Below are positions 19,668-29,174 of a stretch of DNA of 64,000 nt, one piece after another. The stretch comes from Aquamicrobium sp. (lineage in GTDB: Bacteria > Pseudomonadota > Alphaproteobacteria > Rhizobiales > Rhizobiaceae). Position numbers and translations under genes: made by a program. The notes under the pieces are model-generated. The model saw nothing but the letters and a program-made list of their open reading frames with translations, was not told the origin of the DNA and searched no databases. Position 1 is the first letter of the stretch. The number at the start of each line of letters is the position of its first letter. Location of the stretch: contig JAHHDT010000005.1 of the NCBI GenBank assembly GCA_019739225.1, forward strand, positions 1,054,001-1,118,000, read 5' to 3'.

Positions 19668-19808
19668 ATGTCGCCCGTGAAAGCCGTTATCCTGTCCGTA
19701 TTCATGCTCTCCGGCATCCTGATGTGGGGCGCGGGCATCTATGCCGCCGACGCGGCAGGCGATCACATCGCCGTCGACGGCTACGGCGTCACCATGGCGA
19801 CGCGCTAG
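19668..19808 (+). CDS. Small predicted membrane or secreted peptide (46 aa)
   Basis: An ORF of 46 codons starting at ATG encodes '[20 protein letters not shown]', a single hydrophobic N-terminal helix, then a short polar tail containing '[18 protein letters not shown]'. The hydrophobic segment after a lysine and an 'Ala-Ala' run looks like a signal peptide or anchor. No strong ribosome site precedes it. It sits alone in the gap upstream of hisS, transcribed divergently. I do not recognise a family, so it may be a chance ORF. Confidence 0.38.
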   Translation: MSPVKAVILSVFMLSGILMWGAGIYAADAAGDHIAVDGYGVTMATR

Positions 19809-19899
19809 AGTTTCTGCAGCCACACGGAACCGTCTGGCCTCGCGCAAATCTGGCCGAGAAAATCAAGCTGGAGCAACGTTCGTCAGAACGCTGCCTACG

Positions 19900-20640
19900 C
19901 TAGGCTTCAGCCACCAGAAACCGCTTTTCCGTTCCGTCGATCACCAGCGCGGTCAGCCGCCCGGTGTCGAACGCGGCCGTGTCGACGTTGACACGGTTTC
20001 CCATCACCTGCGGCTCGTGATGCGGCGTGTGGCCATGCACCACGACCTTCTCGAACAGGCCAGGATGGTTGAGGAACTCGCCCCGGATCCAGATCAGGTC
20101 GTGCGGGCTCTGCGCGTCGAGCGCCACGCCGGGTCGCACGCCCGCGTGACAGAAGAAGAAATCGCCGAACGAGATCGAGCGCGGCAGATCGCGGATAAAA
20201 AGCGGATGAGCGCCGGGCATCGCAGCAAGCAGCCGCCGGTGGCTGTCGGCGCGGGCCTGCGGCGTCTGCACGTCCAGCACCACGCCGTATGAGGCGGCGG
20301 TGTCGAAGCCGCCATAGCGCACGAACAGCTCGGAGTCGGCGGGTGAGGCGAGAAAGTCCAGCATGCCTTCATCGTGGTTGCCCATCAGCGCGACGATACG
20401 CTTGTCGCGCGCGGTGGCGTCCACCAGAAAGTCCAGCACCTGGGCGGATTGCGGCCCGCGGTCGACATAATCGCCGAGGTGGATGATGCGCCAATCCGAC
20501 GGTCTATCCCGCTCGAGCTCGTCGGCAATCAGCGCGTGCATGCGCGTCAGCAGGTCGAAGCGGCCATGCACGTCGCCGATGGCGTAGAGCCGCATGCCGT
20601 CCGGCGCAGCCGCATCCAGGAAATGTACGCCTTCGTTCAT
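19900..20640 (-). CDS. Calcineurin-like metallophosphoesterase (PPP-type phosphatase)
   Basis: A 246-residue cytoplasmic phosphatase with a complete two-metal site: 'YAIGDVHGRFDLL' near residue 20 (GDxHG), 'IIHLGDYVDRGPQS' near 53 (GDxxDRG), 'ALMGNHDEGM' near 84 (GNHE type), 'FFCHAGVRPG' near 161 and 'VVVHGHTPHHEP' near 201. This is the bacterial serine/threonine protein phosphatase or Ap4A-hydrolase-like type; protein and nucleotide substrates are both possible. Its start overlaps the stop of the Fe-S protein gene by 4 bp, so the two are co-translated. Confidence 0.92.
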   Translation of the reverse strand: MNEGVHFLDAAAPDGMRLYAIGDVHGRFDLLTRMHALIADELERDRPSDWRIIHLGDYVDRGPQSAQVLDFLVDATARDKRIVALMGNHDEGMLDFLASPADSELFVRYGGFDTAASYGVVLDVQTPQARADSHRRLLAAMPGAHPLFIRDLPRSISFGDFFFCHAGVRPGVALDAQSPHDLIWIRGEFLNHPGLFEKVVVHGHTPHHEPQVMGNRVNVDTAAFDTGRLTALVIDGTEKRFLVAEA

Positions 20641-21446
20641 GATGCGCCTCCCGCGCCGATCGGCGGCGTGTCGTTCATCCCTGCCAGCACCTCGGCCACA
20701 TGTCGCACTTCCACCGCCGATCCGTCACGTTTGAGGCGCCCTGCCAGCCCCATCAGGCAACCGAGATCGCCGGCGAGCAGCATGCCCGCGCCGGCCGCAC
20801 GGATGCTGGCAGCCTTTTGCGCCGCAGCCTTGCCCGCCAGGCTGGCACAGCCTTCGGCGCCAAGTCCGCAGCAGGTGGCAGCACCCTCCATCTCCCGGAG
20901 CGAGAGCCCCTCTACCGAGGCGAGCAGCCGGCGCGGCTGCGGCGCGAGCCCGCCGCCGCACGCGTCCTGATAGGTCACGCTGCCATGAAGCCGCGCATCC
21001 ACGCGCGAAACGCCCCTGACATCGACCAGAAAGGCGACCAGCTCGTGCACCTTGGCACAGAACGCTTGCGCGCGTTTCGTCCACGCCTCATCGCCAGCAA
21101 AGTAATCCGCATGATAGGCCATCAGCGTCTCGGCGCAGCTTGCCGAAGGCGCCACCACATAGTCGAAATCCTCGAAGGCGCGGATGGTTGCTTCGGCAGC
21201 CGCACGGGCGTCGGCCGCATCGGCAACGCCACGCGATGGCCGTCCGCAGCAGCTCTGCGCAGCCGGCACTTCGACGATGCAGCCGGCATCCTCGAGCAGC
21301 TTGACCGCCGCGAAACCCACGCTCGGTCGAAACAGATCGACAAGACACGTGACGAACAGGCCGACGCGCGGCTGTTTTGAACTGGTTTGCCGCAAAATTG
21401 GTCCCGTCCGCACACTATTTGCCTGTCGCGATTGCGGATTTTCCAC
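20637..21446 (-). CDS. LutA/YkgE-like (Fe-S)-binding CCG-domain protein
   Basis: Up to 269 residues, starting at GTG (21446) or at a second in-frame GTG 11 codons later. Two cysteine-rich CCG domains are seen: 'PAAQSCCGRPSRG' near residue 62 and 'GAATCCGLGAEG' near 187, with 'VTCLVDLFRPSVG' at the front and 'VTYQDACGGG' between. This is the architecture of LutA/YkgE, the heterodisulfide-reductase-like subunit of lactate oxidation complexes, but LutB and LutC are not adjacent. Divergent transcription from glcD suggests a role tied to glycolate or lactate oxidation. Confidence 0.87.
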   Translation of the reverse strand: MENPQSRQANSVRTGPILRQTSSKQPRVGLFVTCLVDLFRPSVGFAAVKLLEDAGCIVEVPAAQSCCGRPSRGVADAADARAAAEATIRAFEDFDYVVAPSASCAETLMAYHADYFAGDEAWTKRAQAFCAKVHELVAFLVDVRGVSRVDARLHGSVTYQDACGGGLAPQPRRLLASVEGLSLREMEGAATCCGLGAEGCASLAGKAAAQKAASIRAAGAGMLLAGDLGCLMGLAGRLKRDGSAVEVRHVAEVLAGMNDTPPIGAGGAS

Positions 21447-21522
21447 TACCCGCGGCGCGTGAGCTGGTTATAAGGACTGTGCTTCGCTGGCGGAAGGCCC
21501 CGCCGCGATGAAGGAGGAAGCG

Positions 21523-23019
<1,497 letters not shown>

Positions 23020-23022
23020 GTG

Positions 23023-23538
23023 ATGGTCTCGGCAGACAATCGCGGTTCCTCGCCCTCGCTTCGCGGGGGCGAGGTGGATCGGGCGAAGGCCGAGACGGAG
23101 AGGGGGCTGGTCGAGCCAGGCCGCCGGTCACCGAAATCCATTGCGCGTGCCCGCAACCTTCGCAACGGCGATAATATGGCCGAGGCCGTCCTTTGGAATG
23201 AGCTCAAGGCGAGTAGGCTCGGCGGCTACAAATTCGTGCGCCAGATGCCGCTTGGACCGTATTTCGCCGACTTCGCTTGCCGAGCGCACAAGCTGGTCGT
23301 CGAGCTGGACGGCAGCCAGCATGCTGACAGCGAGTATGATAGGCGGCGTGATGCATTCATGCGCGATCAGGGATATTCGGTGCTGCGATTCTGGAGCGCC
23401 GACGCGCTGAAACAGACACGCGGCGCCTGCGAAACAATACTTGCGGTTCTGGAAGGGCGGCTGAGCGAAGATGTGACTGCGACGAGTCTGCGGTTCGTCT
23501 ATGCAGATCATAAACCGGCAGGCGGAGATGTTGGCTGA
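23023..23538 (+). CDS. DUF559 endonuclease-like domain protein
   Basis: A protein of about 171 residues. Residues from about 45 carry a DUF559 domain: 'ARNLRNGDNMAEAVLWNELK', 'YKFVRQMPLGPYFADFAC', 'LVVELDGSQH' and 'YSVLRFWSADAL', with the E-x-D-G-x-Q-H core resembling Vsr-like PD-(D/E)xK nucleases. The target is unknown. The first 30 or so residues are translated from one copy of a dispersed repeat, so either the true start lies later or the repeat supplied a new N-terminus. It starts 3 bp after glcD and interrupts the glc order, a sign of insertion. Confidence 0.8.
   Translation: MVSADNRGSSPSLRGGEVDRAKAETERGLVEPGRRSPKSIARARNLRNGDNMAEAVLWNELKASRLGGYKFVRQMPLGPYFADFACRAHKLVVELDGSQHADSEYDRRRDAFMRDQGYSVLRFWSADALKQTRGACETILAVLEGRLSEDVTATSLRFVYADHKPAGGDVG
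23046..23108 (+). repeat. Dispersed repeat, copy 1 (inside the DUF559 reading frame)
   Basis: A 63-bp unit beginning TTCCTCGCCCTCGC and ending GACGGAGAGGGGGCT. A near-identical direct copy lies at 23642-23703 and an inverted copy at 23546-23603. Here it is read as the N-terminal part of the DUF559 protein. Confidence 0.85.
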
Positions 23539-23545
23539 GATGTGG

Positions 23546-23703
23546 TCCCCCTCTCCGTCTCGCTTCGCTCGACACCTCTCCCCCGCTTCGCAGGGGCGAG
23601 GAAATGCCACTCGCCCAAGCCGCGACCTCGAAGGACTTGGGTTCCTCGCCCCCGTAAAGCGGGGGAGAGGTGGATCGGGCGAAGCCCGAGACGGAGAGGG
23701 GGT
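23546..23703. repeat. Dispersed repeat, inverted pair downstream of the DUF559 gene
   Basis: Two copies of the same unit of about 60 bp face each other (23546-23603 reversed, 23642-23703 direct) around a spacer of about 38 bp, forming a large palindrome that fills the gap before glcE. The unit contains a small hairpin of the form CCTCGCCCC...GGGGGAG. Such inverted pairs are typical of non-autonomous palindromic elements of rhizobia. Confidence 0.85.
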
Positions 23704-23733
23704 TGGCAGCGCCGCCCACACAGGCAGACTCGC

Positions 23734-24939
23734 ATGACCACCTTCACACCCGACACAGCCGATGAAACGCTCGAGGCCATTCGCTGGGCCGTCTCCGAGG
23801 AGACGCCGCTTGAAGTGCTGGGGCAGGGCTCCAAGCGCGGGATCGGCCGCCCCGCGCAGACTGAACATGCGGTGGACCTGTCGCGGCTCACCGGCGTGAC
23901 GCTCTACGAACCCGAGGAACTGGTTCTGTCGGCACGAGCCGGCACGCCGCTGGCCGAGTTGCAGGCGCTTCTGGCGCAGCACCGACAGGAATTCGCATTC
24001 GAGCCGATGGATTACGGGCCGCTGCTCGGCGTCGACCCGGGCCGGGGCACCATCGGCGGCGTGCTTGCGGCCAATCTTGCCGGCCCGCGCCGCCTCAAGG
24101 CGGGTGCCGCACGTGATCATATCCTCGGCGTGCACGCCGTTTCGGGGCGCGGGGAGGCGTTCAAGTCGGGCGGGCGGGTGGTCAAGAACGTCACCGGCTA
24201 CGACCTTTCCAAGGCGATGGCCGGCTCGTGGGGCACGCTGGCAGTGGTGACCGACGTCACCTTCAAGGTGTTGCCCGCGGCAGAGACCGAAGCGACGCTT
24301 GTGCTGCGCGGGCTGACCGAGGAACAGGCTGCCGAGGTGATGGCGATCGCCATGGGATCGAGCGGCGAGGTTGCCGGTGCGTCCCACCTGCCCGAAAGCG
24401 TGACCGGCCGCGTGCTCGATGGAGCATTGGCGGGCCAGGGCTCCACCCTTTTGCGCCTCGAAGGGTTCGGCCCCTCGGTCGCCTACCGTTTCGAGCGGCT
24501 TGCTGCTCTTCTTTCAGGCCATGGAACGCACGAGCGGCTGGAGGAAGAACAGTCGCGGCGCGTCTGGCGCGAGATCCGCGACTGCCTGCCCTTCGCCGAC
24601 GGCACCCAGCGCCCGGTCTGGCGCGTCTCGATGGCACCGTCGGACGGCCATCGCATGGTCATGGCGTTGCGCATGGGGGCTGCGGTTGATGCTTTCTACG
24701 ACTGGCAGGGCGGCCTCGTCTGGCTGCGCATGGAGGGCGATCCCGAGGCCGATGCGCTGCGGCACCTGATCGCCCGCCATGGCGGCGGCCACGCGACGCT
24801 GGTCCGTGCCGCGCCATCTGTCCGCGCCGCCGTGCCGGTCTTCCAGCCTCAGTCGCCGGCGCTTGCCGCGCTTTCGCAGCGCCTGAAGGCTCAGTTCGAT
24901 CCGAAAGGCATCCTCAATCCCGGCCGGTTGAATGCCTGA
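23734..24939 (+). CDS. glcE: Glycolate oxidase FAD-binding subunit
   Basis: A 401-residue FAD-binding protein. The start at 23734 begins 'MTTFTPDTADETLEAI'; the frame upstream runs through the repeat and is rejected. FAD-binding elements are 'EVLGQGSKRGIGRP' near residue 29, 'RGTIGGVLAANLAGPRRLKA' near 103 and 'GGRVVKNVTGYDLSKAMAGS' near 147. GlcE is required with GlcD and GlcF for membrane glycolate dehydrogenase activity. The repeat pair just upstream may weaken coupling to glcD, so it may depend on read-through or its own promoter. Confidence 0.95.
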   Translation: MTTFTPDTADETLEAIRWAVSEETPLEVLGQGSKRGIGRPAQTEHAVDLSRLTGVTLYEPEELVLSARAGTPLAELQALLAQHRQEFAFEPMDYGPLLGVDPGRGTIGGVLAANLAGPRRLKAGAARDHILGVHAVSGRGEAFKSGGRVVKNVTGYDLSKAMAGSWGTLAVVTDVTFKVLPAAETEATLVLRGLTEEQAAEVMAIAMGSSGEVAGASHLPESVTGRVLDGALAGQGSTLLRLEGFGPSVAYRFERLAALLSGHGTHERLEEEQSRRVWREIRDCLPFADGTQRPVWRVSMAPSDGHRMVMALRMGAAVDAFYDWQGGLVWLRMEGDPEADALRHLIARHGGGHATLVRAAPSVRAAVPVFQPQSPALAALSQRLKAQFDPKGILNPGRLNA

Positions 24940-24984
24940 CCGGTCCATGACAGCTTCGATCCGTTCTCACAGGGAGATCACGCA

Positions 24985-25362
24985 ATGTCCGATCCGAACA
25001 TGAACCCGGTGCCCCGCAGCACGGATGGCTGGCTCGATCCGGGCCCGAAAAACGTGCAGGTGATCTACATCTGCTACCTCGTCGGTTTCGTGATCGGCGT
25101 CACCACGCTGGTGGGCATCGTTCTCGCGTACCTCAATCGCGGCAAGTCGCCCGCCTGGGTCGAAACCCATTACACCTGGGCGATCCGCACCTTCTGGATC
25201 GCTCTTCTGTTCGGCTTCATTTCGCTGCTTCTGCTGTTCGTCGCCATCGGCTTCCTGACGGCACTGGCAACCGCGATCTGGGTCGTCGTGCGCGTGGTGA
25301 TCGGGCTGCAGGCCGTCGGCCGCAGCGAGCCAATCAAGAACCCGCAAAGCTGGCTGATCTAG
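24985..25362 (+). CDS. DUF4870-like small membrane protein
   Basis: A 125-residue inner-membrane protein with three hydrophobic helices, about residues 24-48, 70-92 and 92-112. A polar N-terminal tail is followed by 'VQVIYICYLVGFVIGVTTLV', and 'WVETHYTWAIRTFWIAL' near residue 52 is typical of the DUF4870 family. The family is uncharacterised. It lies 45 bp after glcE, on the same strand, in a place where glcF would normally follow, so it may be co-transcribed with the glc genes. Confidence 0.82.
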   Translation: MSDPNMNPVPRSTDGWLDPGPKNVQVIYICYLVGFVIGVTTLVGIVLAYLNRGKSPAWVETHYTWAIRTFWIALLFGFISLLLLFVAIGFLTALATAIWVVVRVVIGLQAVGRSEPIKNPQSWLI

Positions 25363-25377
25363 CGGGGGAGTTGCATC

Positions 25378-25773
25378 TTGGGTCGAGTTGCAGGACCGCC
25401 ATCCAAATCAGCCGAAGTACGTGCATGGAAGCGAACCGTTGCGTTTGAGCGCCGTCGCCGAGCCGACGAGCCACCAACACCAATGCTTGCAGTACCGAGT
25501 GCAAGGAGGCGCCAGCATGCGCTGCTATGGGCTATAAACTGCAAAGGCGGCGAACTCGTAGTGGGTAGAAAAGGTTGCCCCCCATATACGCGCGACATGC
25601 GGGAACTGGTACGGTGCGGCATGCTGCGCCTTACTAGGCGCCATCAACTCGGTATTGGCCTAAACGTGCTTGTTATGACCGACCGCAGTCGAGCGTTGAT
25701 ACGTAGGATGCCGTCCGATAACGCGGCGGTCGGCTACGTCGTGAATGCGTTCGAATCCGATACTCTCCGCTGA
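25378..25773 (+). CDS. Unrecognised ORF, 131 aa, between glcE and glcF
   Basis: An ORF starting at TTG with GGGGGAG upstream. The product is basic, with 'AEVRAWKRTVAFERRRRADE' near the N-terminus and a possible winged-helix-like stretch 'MRELVRCGMLRLTRRHQLGI' near residues 71-90. Codon use is less GC-biased than its neighbours (CTA, GTA and AAA codons occur). I do not recognise a family. If real, it might be a small DNA-binding or restriction-related accessory protein inserted in the glc cluster; a chance ORF is also possible. Confidence 0.45.
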   Translation: MGRVAGPPSKSAEVRAWKRTVAFERRRRADEPPTPMLAVPSARRRQHALLWAINCKGGELVVGRKGCPPYTRDMRELVRCGMLRLTRRHQLGIGLNVLVMTDRSRALIRRMPSDNAAVGYVVNAFESDTLR

Positions 25774-25787
25774 GGCCGAATACTGGA

Positions 25788-27119
25788 ATGCAGACCAACT
25801 TCTCCCTCGCCCAACTTGCCGACGCGCATGTCGCCGAATCGGAGCAGATCCTGCGCAAATGCGTTCATTGCGGGTTCTGCACGGCGACATGCCCGACCTA
25901 TGTGACGCTCGGCAACGAGCTGGACAGCCCGCGCGGGCGCATCTACCTCATCAAGGACATGCTGGAGAACGGCAGGGCCGCGGACGAGGAGATCGTCACC
26001 CACATCGACCGCTGCCTGTCGTGCCTCTCCTGCATGACGACGTGCCCGTCGGGCGTGCATTACATGCACCTCGTCGATCACGCTCGTGCGCATATCGAGC
26101 AGACGTACCGCAGGCCGTTCCTCGACCGTACGATCCGCGCGGTGCTGGCGGCGGTCCTGCCCTATCCCGAACGCTTCCGGTTCGCGCTCGGGCTCGCGCG
26201 TTTTGGCCGGCCATTCGCAGGGGTATTCGACAAGGTCCGGCCGCTGAGGCCGCTTGCGGCCATGCTGAGGCTGGCGCCTTCGTCGGTGCCGGCAAAGCAG
26301 GACGCAGTTTCCGCCGCCCCGGTCGAGGGCGTCCAACGACGCGGCCGCGTCGCCATCCTTGCCGGCTGCGCGCAGTCGGTGCTGGACCCCGGCATCAACG
26401 CGTCGACCGCGCGGCTGCTCGCGCGCTTCGGCGTCGAGGTCGTCGTACCTGCGGGGGAGGGGTGCTGCGGTGCCCTGGTCCATCACATGGGCCGCGAGGA
26501 TGACGCGCTGGCTGCGGCACGGCGCAATGTCGACGCCTGGACGCGCGAGATCGAAGCCGGCGGGCTGGATGCCATCATCATTACCGCGTCGGGCTGCGGC
26601 ACCACGATCAAGGATTACGGCTTCATGCTCCGCCTCGATTCGGCCTACGCTGAAAAGGCCGCCCGTGTGTCGGCGTTGGCGAAGGACATCACGGAGTATC
26701 TCGCGACCCTCGATCTGCCGGAACCCGACACACGTCCGGGCCTGACCGTCGCCTATCACTCCGCCTGCTCGATGCAGCACGGCCAGAAAATCCTGCGCCA
26801 GCCGAAGGAGCTGCTGGCGCGCGCGGGCTTCCTCGTCAGGGAGCCGGCGGAAGGGCATCTGTGCTGCGGCTCTGCCGGAACCTACAATATCCTGCAGCCT
26901 GAAATCTCGCGCACGCTGCGCGATCGCAAGGTCAGGAACATCGAGGCGACCGGCGCGGTCGCGGTCGCCACCGGCAATATCGGCTGCATCACCCAGATCG
27001 CCTCCGGCTCCAACCTGCCGGTGATCCACACCGTCCAGCTTCTCGACTGGGCCTGGGGCGGGCCGAAGCCGGCGATGCTGCCGGACGTGGTGTCGTCCTC
27101 ATCCGAGGTGGCTGCCTGA
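25788..27119 (+). CDS. glcF: Glycolate oxidase iron-sulfur subunit
   Basis: A 443-residue protein with two N-terminal 4Fe-4S motifs, 'CVHCGFCTATCPTY' (around residue 25) and 'CLSCLSCMTTCPSG' (around 76), and two CCG domains ending in 'GEGCCGALVHHMG' near 224 and 'GHLCCGSAGTYN' near 359. GlcF carries electrons from the GlcD/GlcE flavins toward the quinone pool at the inner face of the membrane. It completes the glc set despite two interruptions between the subunits. Confidence 0.96.
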   Translation: MQTNFSLAQLADAHVAESEQILRKCVHCGFCTATCPTYVTLGNELDSPRGRIYLIKDMLENGRAADEEIVTHIDRCLSCLSCMTTCPSGVHYMHLVDHARAHIEQTYRRPFLDRTIRAVLAAVLPYPERFRFALGLARFGRPFAGVFDKVRPLRPLAAMLRLAPSSVPAKQDAVSAAPVEGVQRRGRVAILAGCAQSVLDPGINASTARLLARFGVEVVVPAGEGCCGALVHHMGREDDALAAARRNVDAWTREIEAGGLDAIIITASGCGTTIKDYGFMLRLDSAYAEKAARVSALAKDITEYLATLDLPEPDTRPGLTVAYHSACSMQHGQKILRQPKELLARAGFLVREPAEGHLCCGSAGTYNILQPEISRTLRDRKVRNIEATGAVAVATGNIGCITQIASGSNLPVIHTVQLLDWAWGGPKPAMLPDVVSSSSEVAA

Positions 27120-27122
27120 CCT

Positions 27123-27986
27123 TCAGCCCGCCAGGCGCCTCCGCCACAGCACGAACGGGATCGACACCACATACATGGTGATGCCGTAGACGCCCGACGG
27201 CAGGCTGAACGGCGGCAGCGCCGAGGCCTGCTCGACGATCAGCGAGCCGACGGTGATGCCCAGCGTCGCGTTCTGGATGCCGGTTTCGATGGAGATCGCC
27301 GTCGCTTCGTCTCGGCTGAGGGAGAACAGCCGGGCAAGCCCGAGCCCGAGAGCCAGCAGCACGACGTTGAGGATCACCACGACCGGGCCGAGCACCCGCA
27401 GGTTCTCGACGAGGAGCCGCCAATTGGCCGCGACGGCGCCAACCACGACGATGACGAACAGCGCCAGCGCGATCTTCTCCACAACCCCTTCAATTCTCTG
27501 CGCCAAGCCGCTGGCGAGGCCGCGCACGAGCATGCCGAGGATCACCGGCACAGCGGTGATGAGGAACATCGAAAGCCCGAGTGCCGTCACGTCGACAGGC
27601 GGCGCGTCGAGGCCCATGAATCGGTCCGCGAAAAATGCCACCAGCAACGGCACCGTCGCCACGGCGACCAGGCTGATGATGCCCGTGAGCGAGATCGAAA
27701 GTGCGAGATCGCCCTTGCCGTATTTCGTCAGGACGTTGGACGTGACGCCGCCGGGGCACAGCGAAAGGATCATGACGCCGACCGCCAGTTCCGGGGGCAG
27801 GTTGAAGAGCACGGCCAGCGCATAGGCGACCAGCGGAATGAGAAGAAGCTGCGATGCCGCGCCGACGGCGAAGGCCTTCGGCTGCAGCAACACGCGCTTG
27901 AAATCAGCCAGCGTCAGGCCGAGCCCGAGCGAAAACATGATGACCGCCAGCGCAAGCGGCAGGAATACGGTTATCAGCACGTCCAT
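27123..27986 (-). CDS. Bile acid:sodium symporter (BASS) family transporter
   Basis: A 287-residue inner-membrane transporter with about nine hydrophobic helices and no signal peptide. The start 'MDVLITVFLPLALAVIMFSL' and 'LSLCPGGVTSNVLTKYGKGD' near residue 75 are typical of the BASS fold, the latter being the first crossover region with sodium-site residues. 'IETGIQNATLGITVGSLI' near 234 is the second crossover. Bacterial members carry organic acids such as pyruvate, pantoate or bile acids; the substrate here is not known. It converges on glcF with only 3 bp between stops. Confidence 0.92.
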   Translation of the reverse strand: MDVLITVFLPLALAVIMFSLGLGLTLADFKRVLLQPKAFAVGAASQLLLIPLVAYALAVLFNLPPELAVGVMILSLCPGGVTSNVLTKYGKGDLALSISLTGIISLVAVATVPLLVAFFADRFMGLDAPPVDVTALGLSMFLITAVPVILGMLVRGLASGLAQRIEGVVEKIALALFVIVVVGAVAANWRLLVENLRVLGPVVVILNVVLLALGLGLARLFSLSRDEATAISIETGIQNATLGITVGSLIVEQASALPPFSLPSGVYGITMYVVSIPFVLWRRRLAG

Positions 27987-28067
27987 GGTGTCCCCCCAAG
28001 CGGCTGCCCTCCCGCAGCCTCGTCAATGCTTAGCGAAAGCCGATGCGGCAGACAAATGCGGCGAACC

Positions 28068-28105
28068 TAAACAAAGGGCGACCCGACCGATGCCGGATCG
28101 CCCTT
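28068..28105 (-). terminator. Rho-independent terminator of the L,D-transpeptidase gene
   Basis: Read on the minus strand, AAGGGCGATCCGG pairs with CGGGTCGCCCTT (one mismatch) and is followed by TTTGTTT. It lies about 90 bp after the minus-strand stop codon at 28196. Confidence 0.75.
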
Positions 28106-28195
28106 CTGGCGACAGTGGAGCTGACCATCGCATGTCGGCGGCGCCCGTCCCCTGGGCGGACCGCCATCCTCTGCTCCGGAACCAACGCGCAAAAA

Positions 28196-28972
28196 CTAGA
28201 TCACGACCACCTTGGCTCCGACGGGCACGCGGTCATAGAGGTCGATGACGTCCTCGTTGCGCATGCGGATGCAGCCGGATGACACGGCATGGCCGATGGT
28301 CGATGGCTGGTTCGTCCCGTGGATGCGGTAAAGCGTCGAGCCGAGATAGAGCGCGCGCGCGCCGAGCGGATTGGCCGGACCGCCCTTCATGTGCGCAGGC
28401 AGGATCCGTCCCTTCCTTTTTTCGCGGGCGATCATCTCCGCTGGCGGGCGCCAGTCGGGCCATTCCGCCTTGCGTGTCACCTTGTGCGAGCCAGCCCACT
28501 CGAAGCCCGGCTTGCCGGTACCGACGCCGTAGCGGCGCGCCTGGCCGCCCGCTTCGACGAGGTAGAGCAGATGCTGTGTCGTGTCGATGACGATGGTGCC
28601 GGGTGCGTGCGGGCCGTCATAGGCGACGGTCTGCGGCAGGAATTTCGGATCGATCTGCGCGCCGGCATCGCGTGTCGCGCTGGGCAGCGCTGCCGTCTGC
28701 ACCTGATCGGGAGCGGGCGTGATCGCAACACGCGCCCGTTCACGGACGATCGGCTGCGGCGCAACGCGCACCTGTACGCCGGGCAGGCCATGGCGAACCG
28801 TCTCGCGACGCTGGTAGCCGGCGGGCGCGCGCTGCAACTGCAACACCCAGGGCGCAGAAAGATCGGGGCTGACGACGACCGGCGGTCGTTCGCGGTAGCG
28901 CTCCTGCGCAATGGCGTGCGACGTCAGTCCAGTCAGGGCGGCGGCGACCGCCAGCGAAAGAAAATGTCTCAT
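28196..28972 (-). CDS. Secreted L,D-transpeptidase (YkuD domain)
   Basis: A 258-residue periplasmic enzyme. The start at 28972 gives the signal peptide 'MRHFLSLAVAAALTGLTSH' cleaved after 'AIA'; the longer frame has none. A Pro/Arg-rich linker of about 80 residues precedes the YkuD domain (about 120-258). The catalytic motif reads 'IHGTNQPSTIGHAVSSGCIR' from about residue 220, with the nucleophile in 'SSGC'. These enzymes make 3-3 peptidoglycan crosslinks or attach outer-membrane proteins to peptidoglycan, and are numerous in Rhizobiales. It stands alone with its own terminator. Confidence 0.94.
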   Translation of the reverse strand: MRHFLSLAVAAALTGLTSHAIAQERYRERPPVVVSPDLSAPWVLQLQRAPAGYQRRETVRHGLPGVQVRVAPQPIVRERARVAITPAPDQVQTAALPSATRDAGAQIDPKFLPQTVAYDGPHAPGTIVIDTTQHLLYLVEAGGQARRYGVGTGKPGFEWAGSHKVTRKAEWPDWRPPAEMIAREKRKGRILPAHMKGGPANPLGARALYLGSTLYRIHGTNQPSTIGHAVSSGCIRMRNEDVIDLYDRVPVGAKVVVI

Positions 28973-29174
28973 CGAACCTACTCGCAACATCTCGTCGTGA
29001 GAAAAGCCGCAAACCGGGTGGCAGGCGGCTGTTTCATGGCTGATTGTCAGGAGAGGCAACGCAAAAAGTGTGAACGGACTTCCGTAAAATGCCGCCTTTT
29101 TCGTAAAGCTTCCGGTGTGGTTACCGGGTCGTTGAGCCGTATGGTAAAAGTGAACTTAAGGACGTTTTCTGACG

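Noticed and set aside
23542..23733. Upstream extension of glcE
   Set aside because: It is a translation of the inverted repeat pair; GlcE sequence starts at the ATG at 23734.
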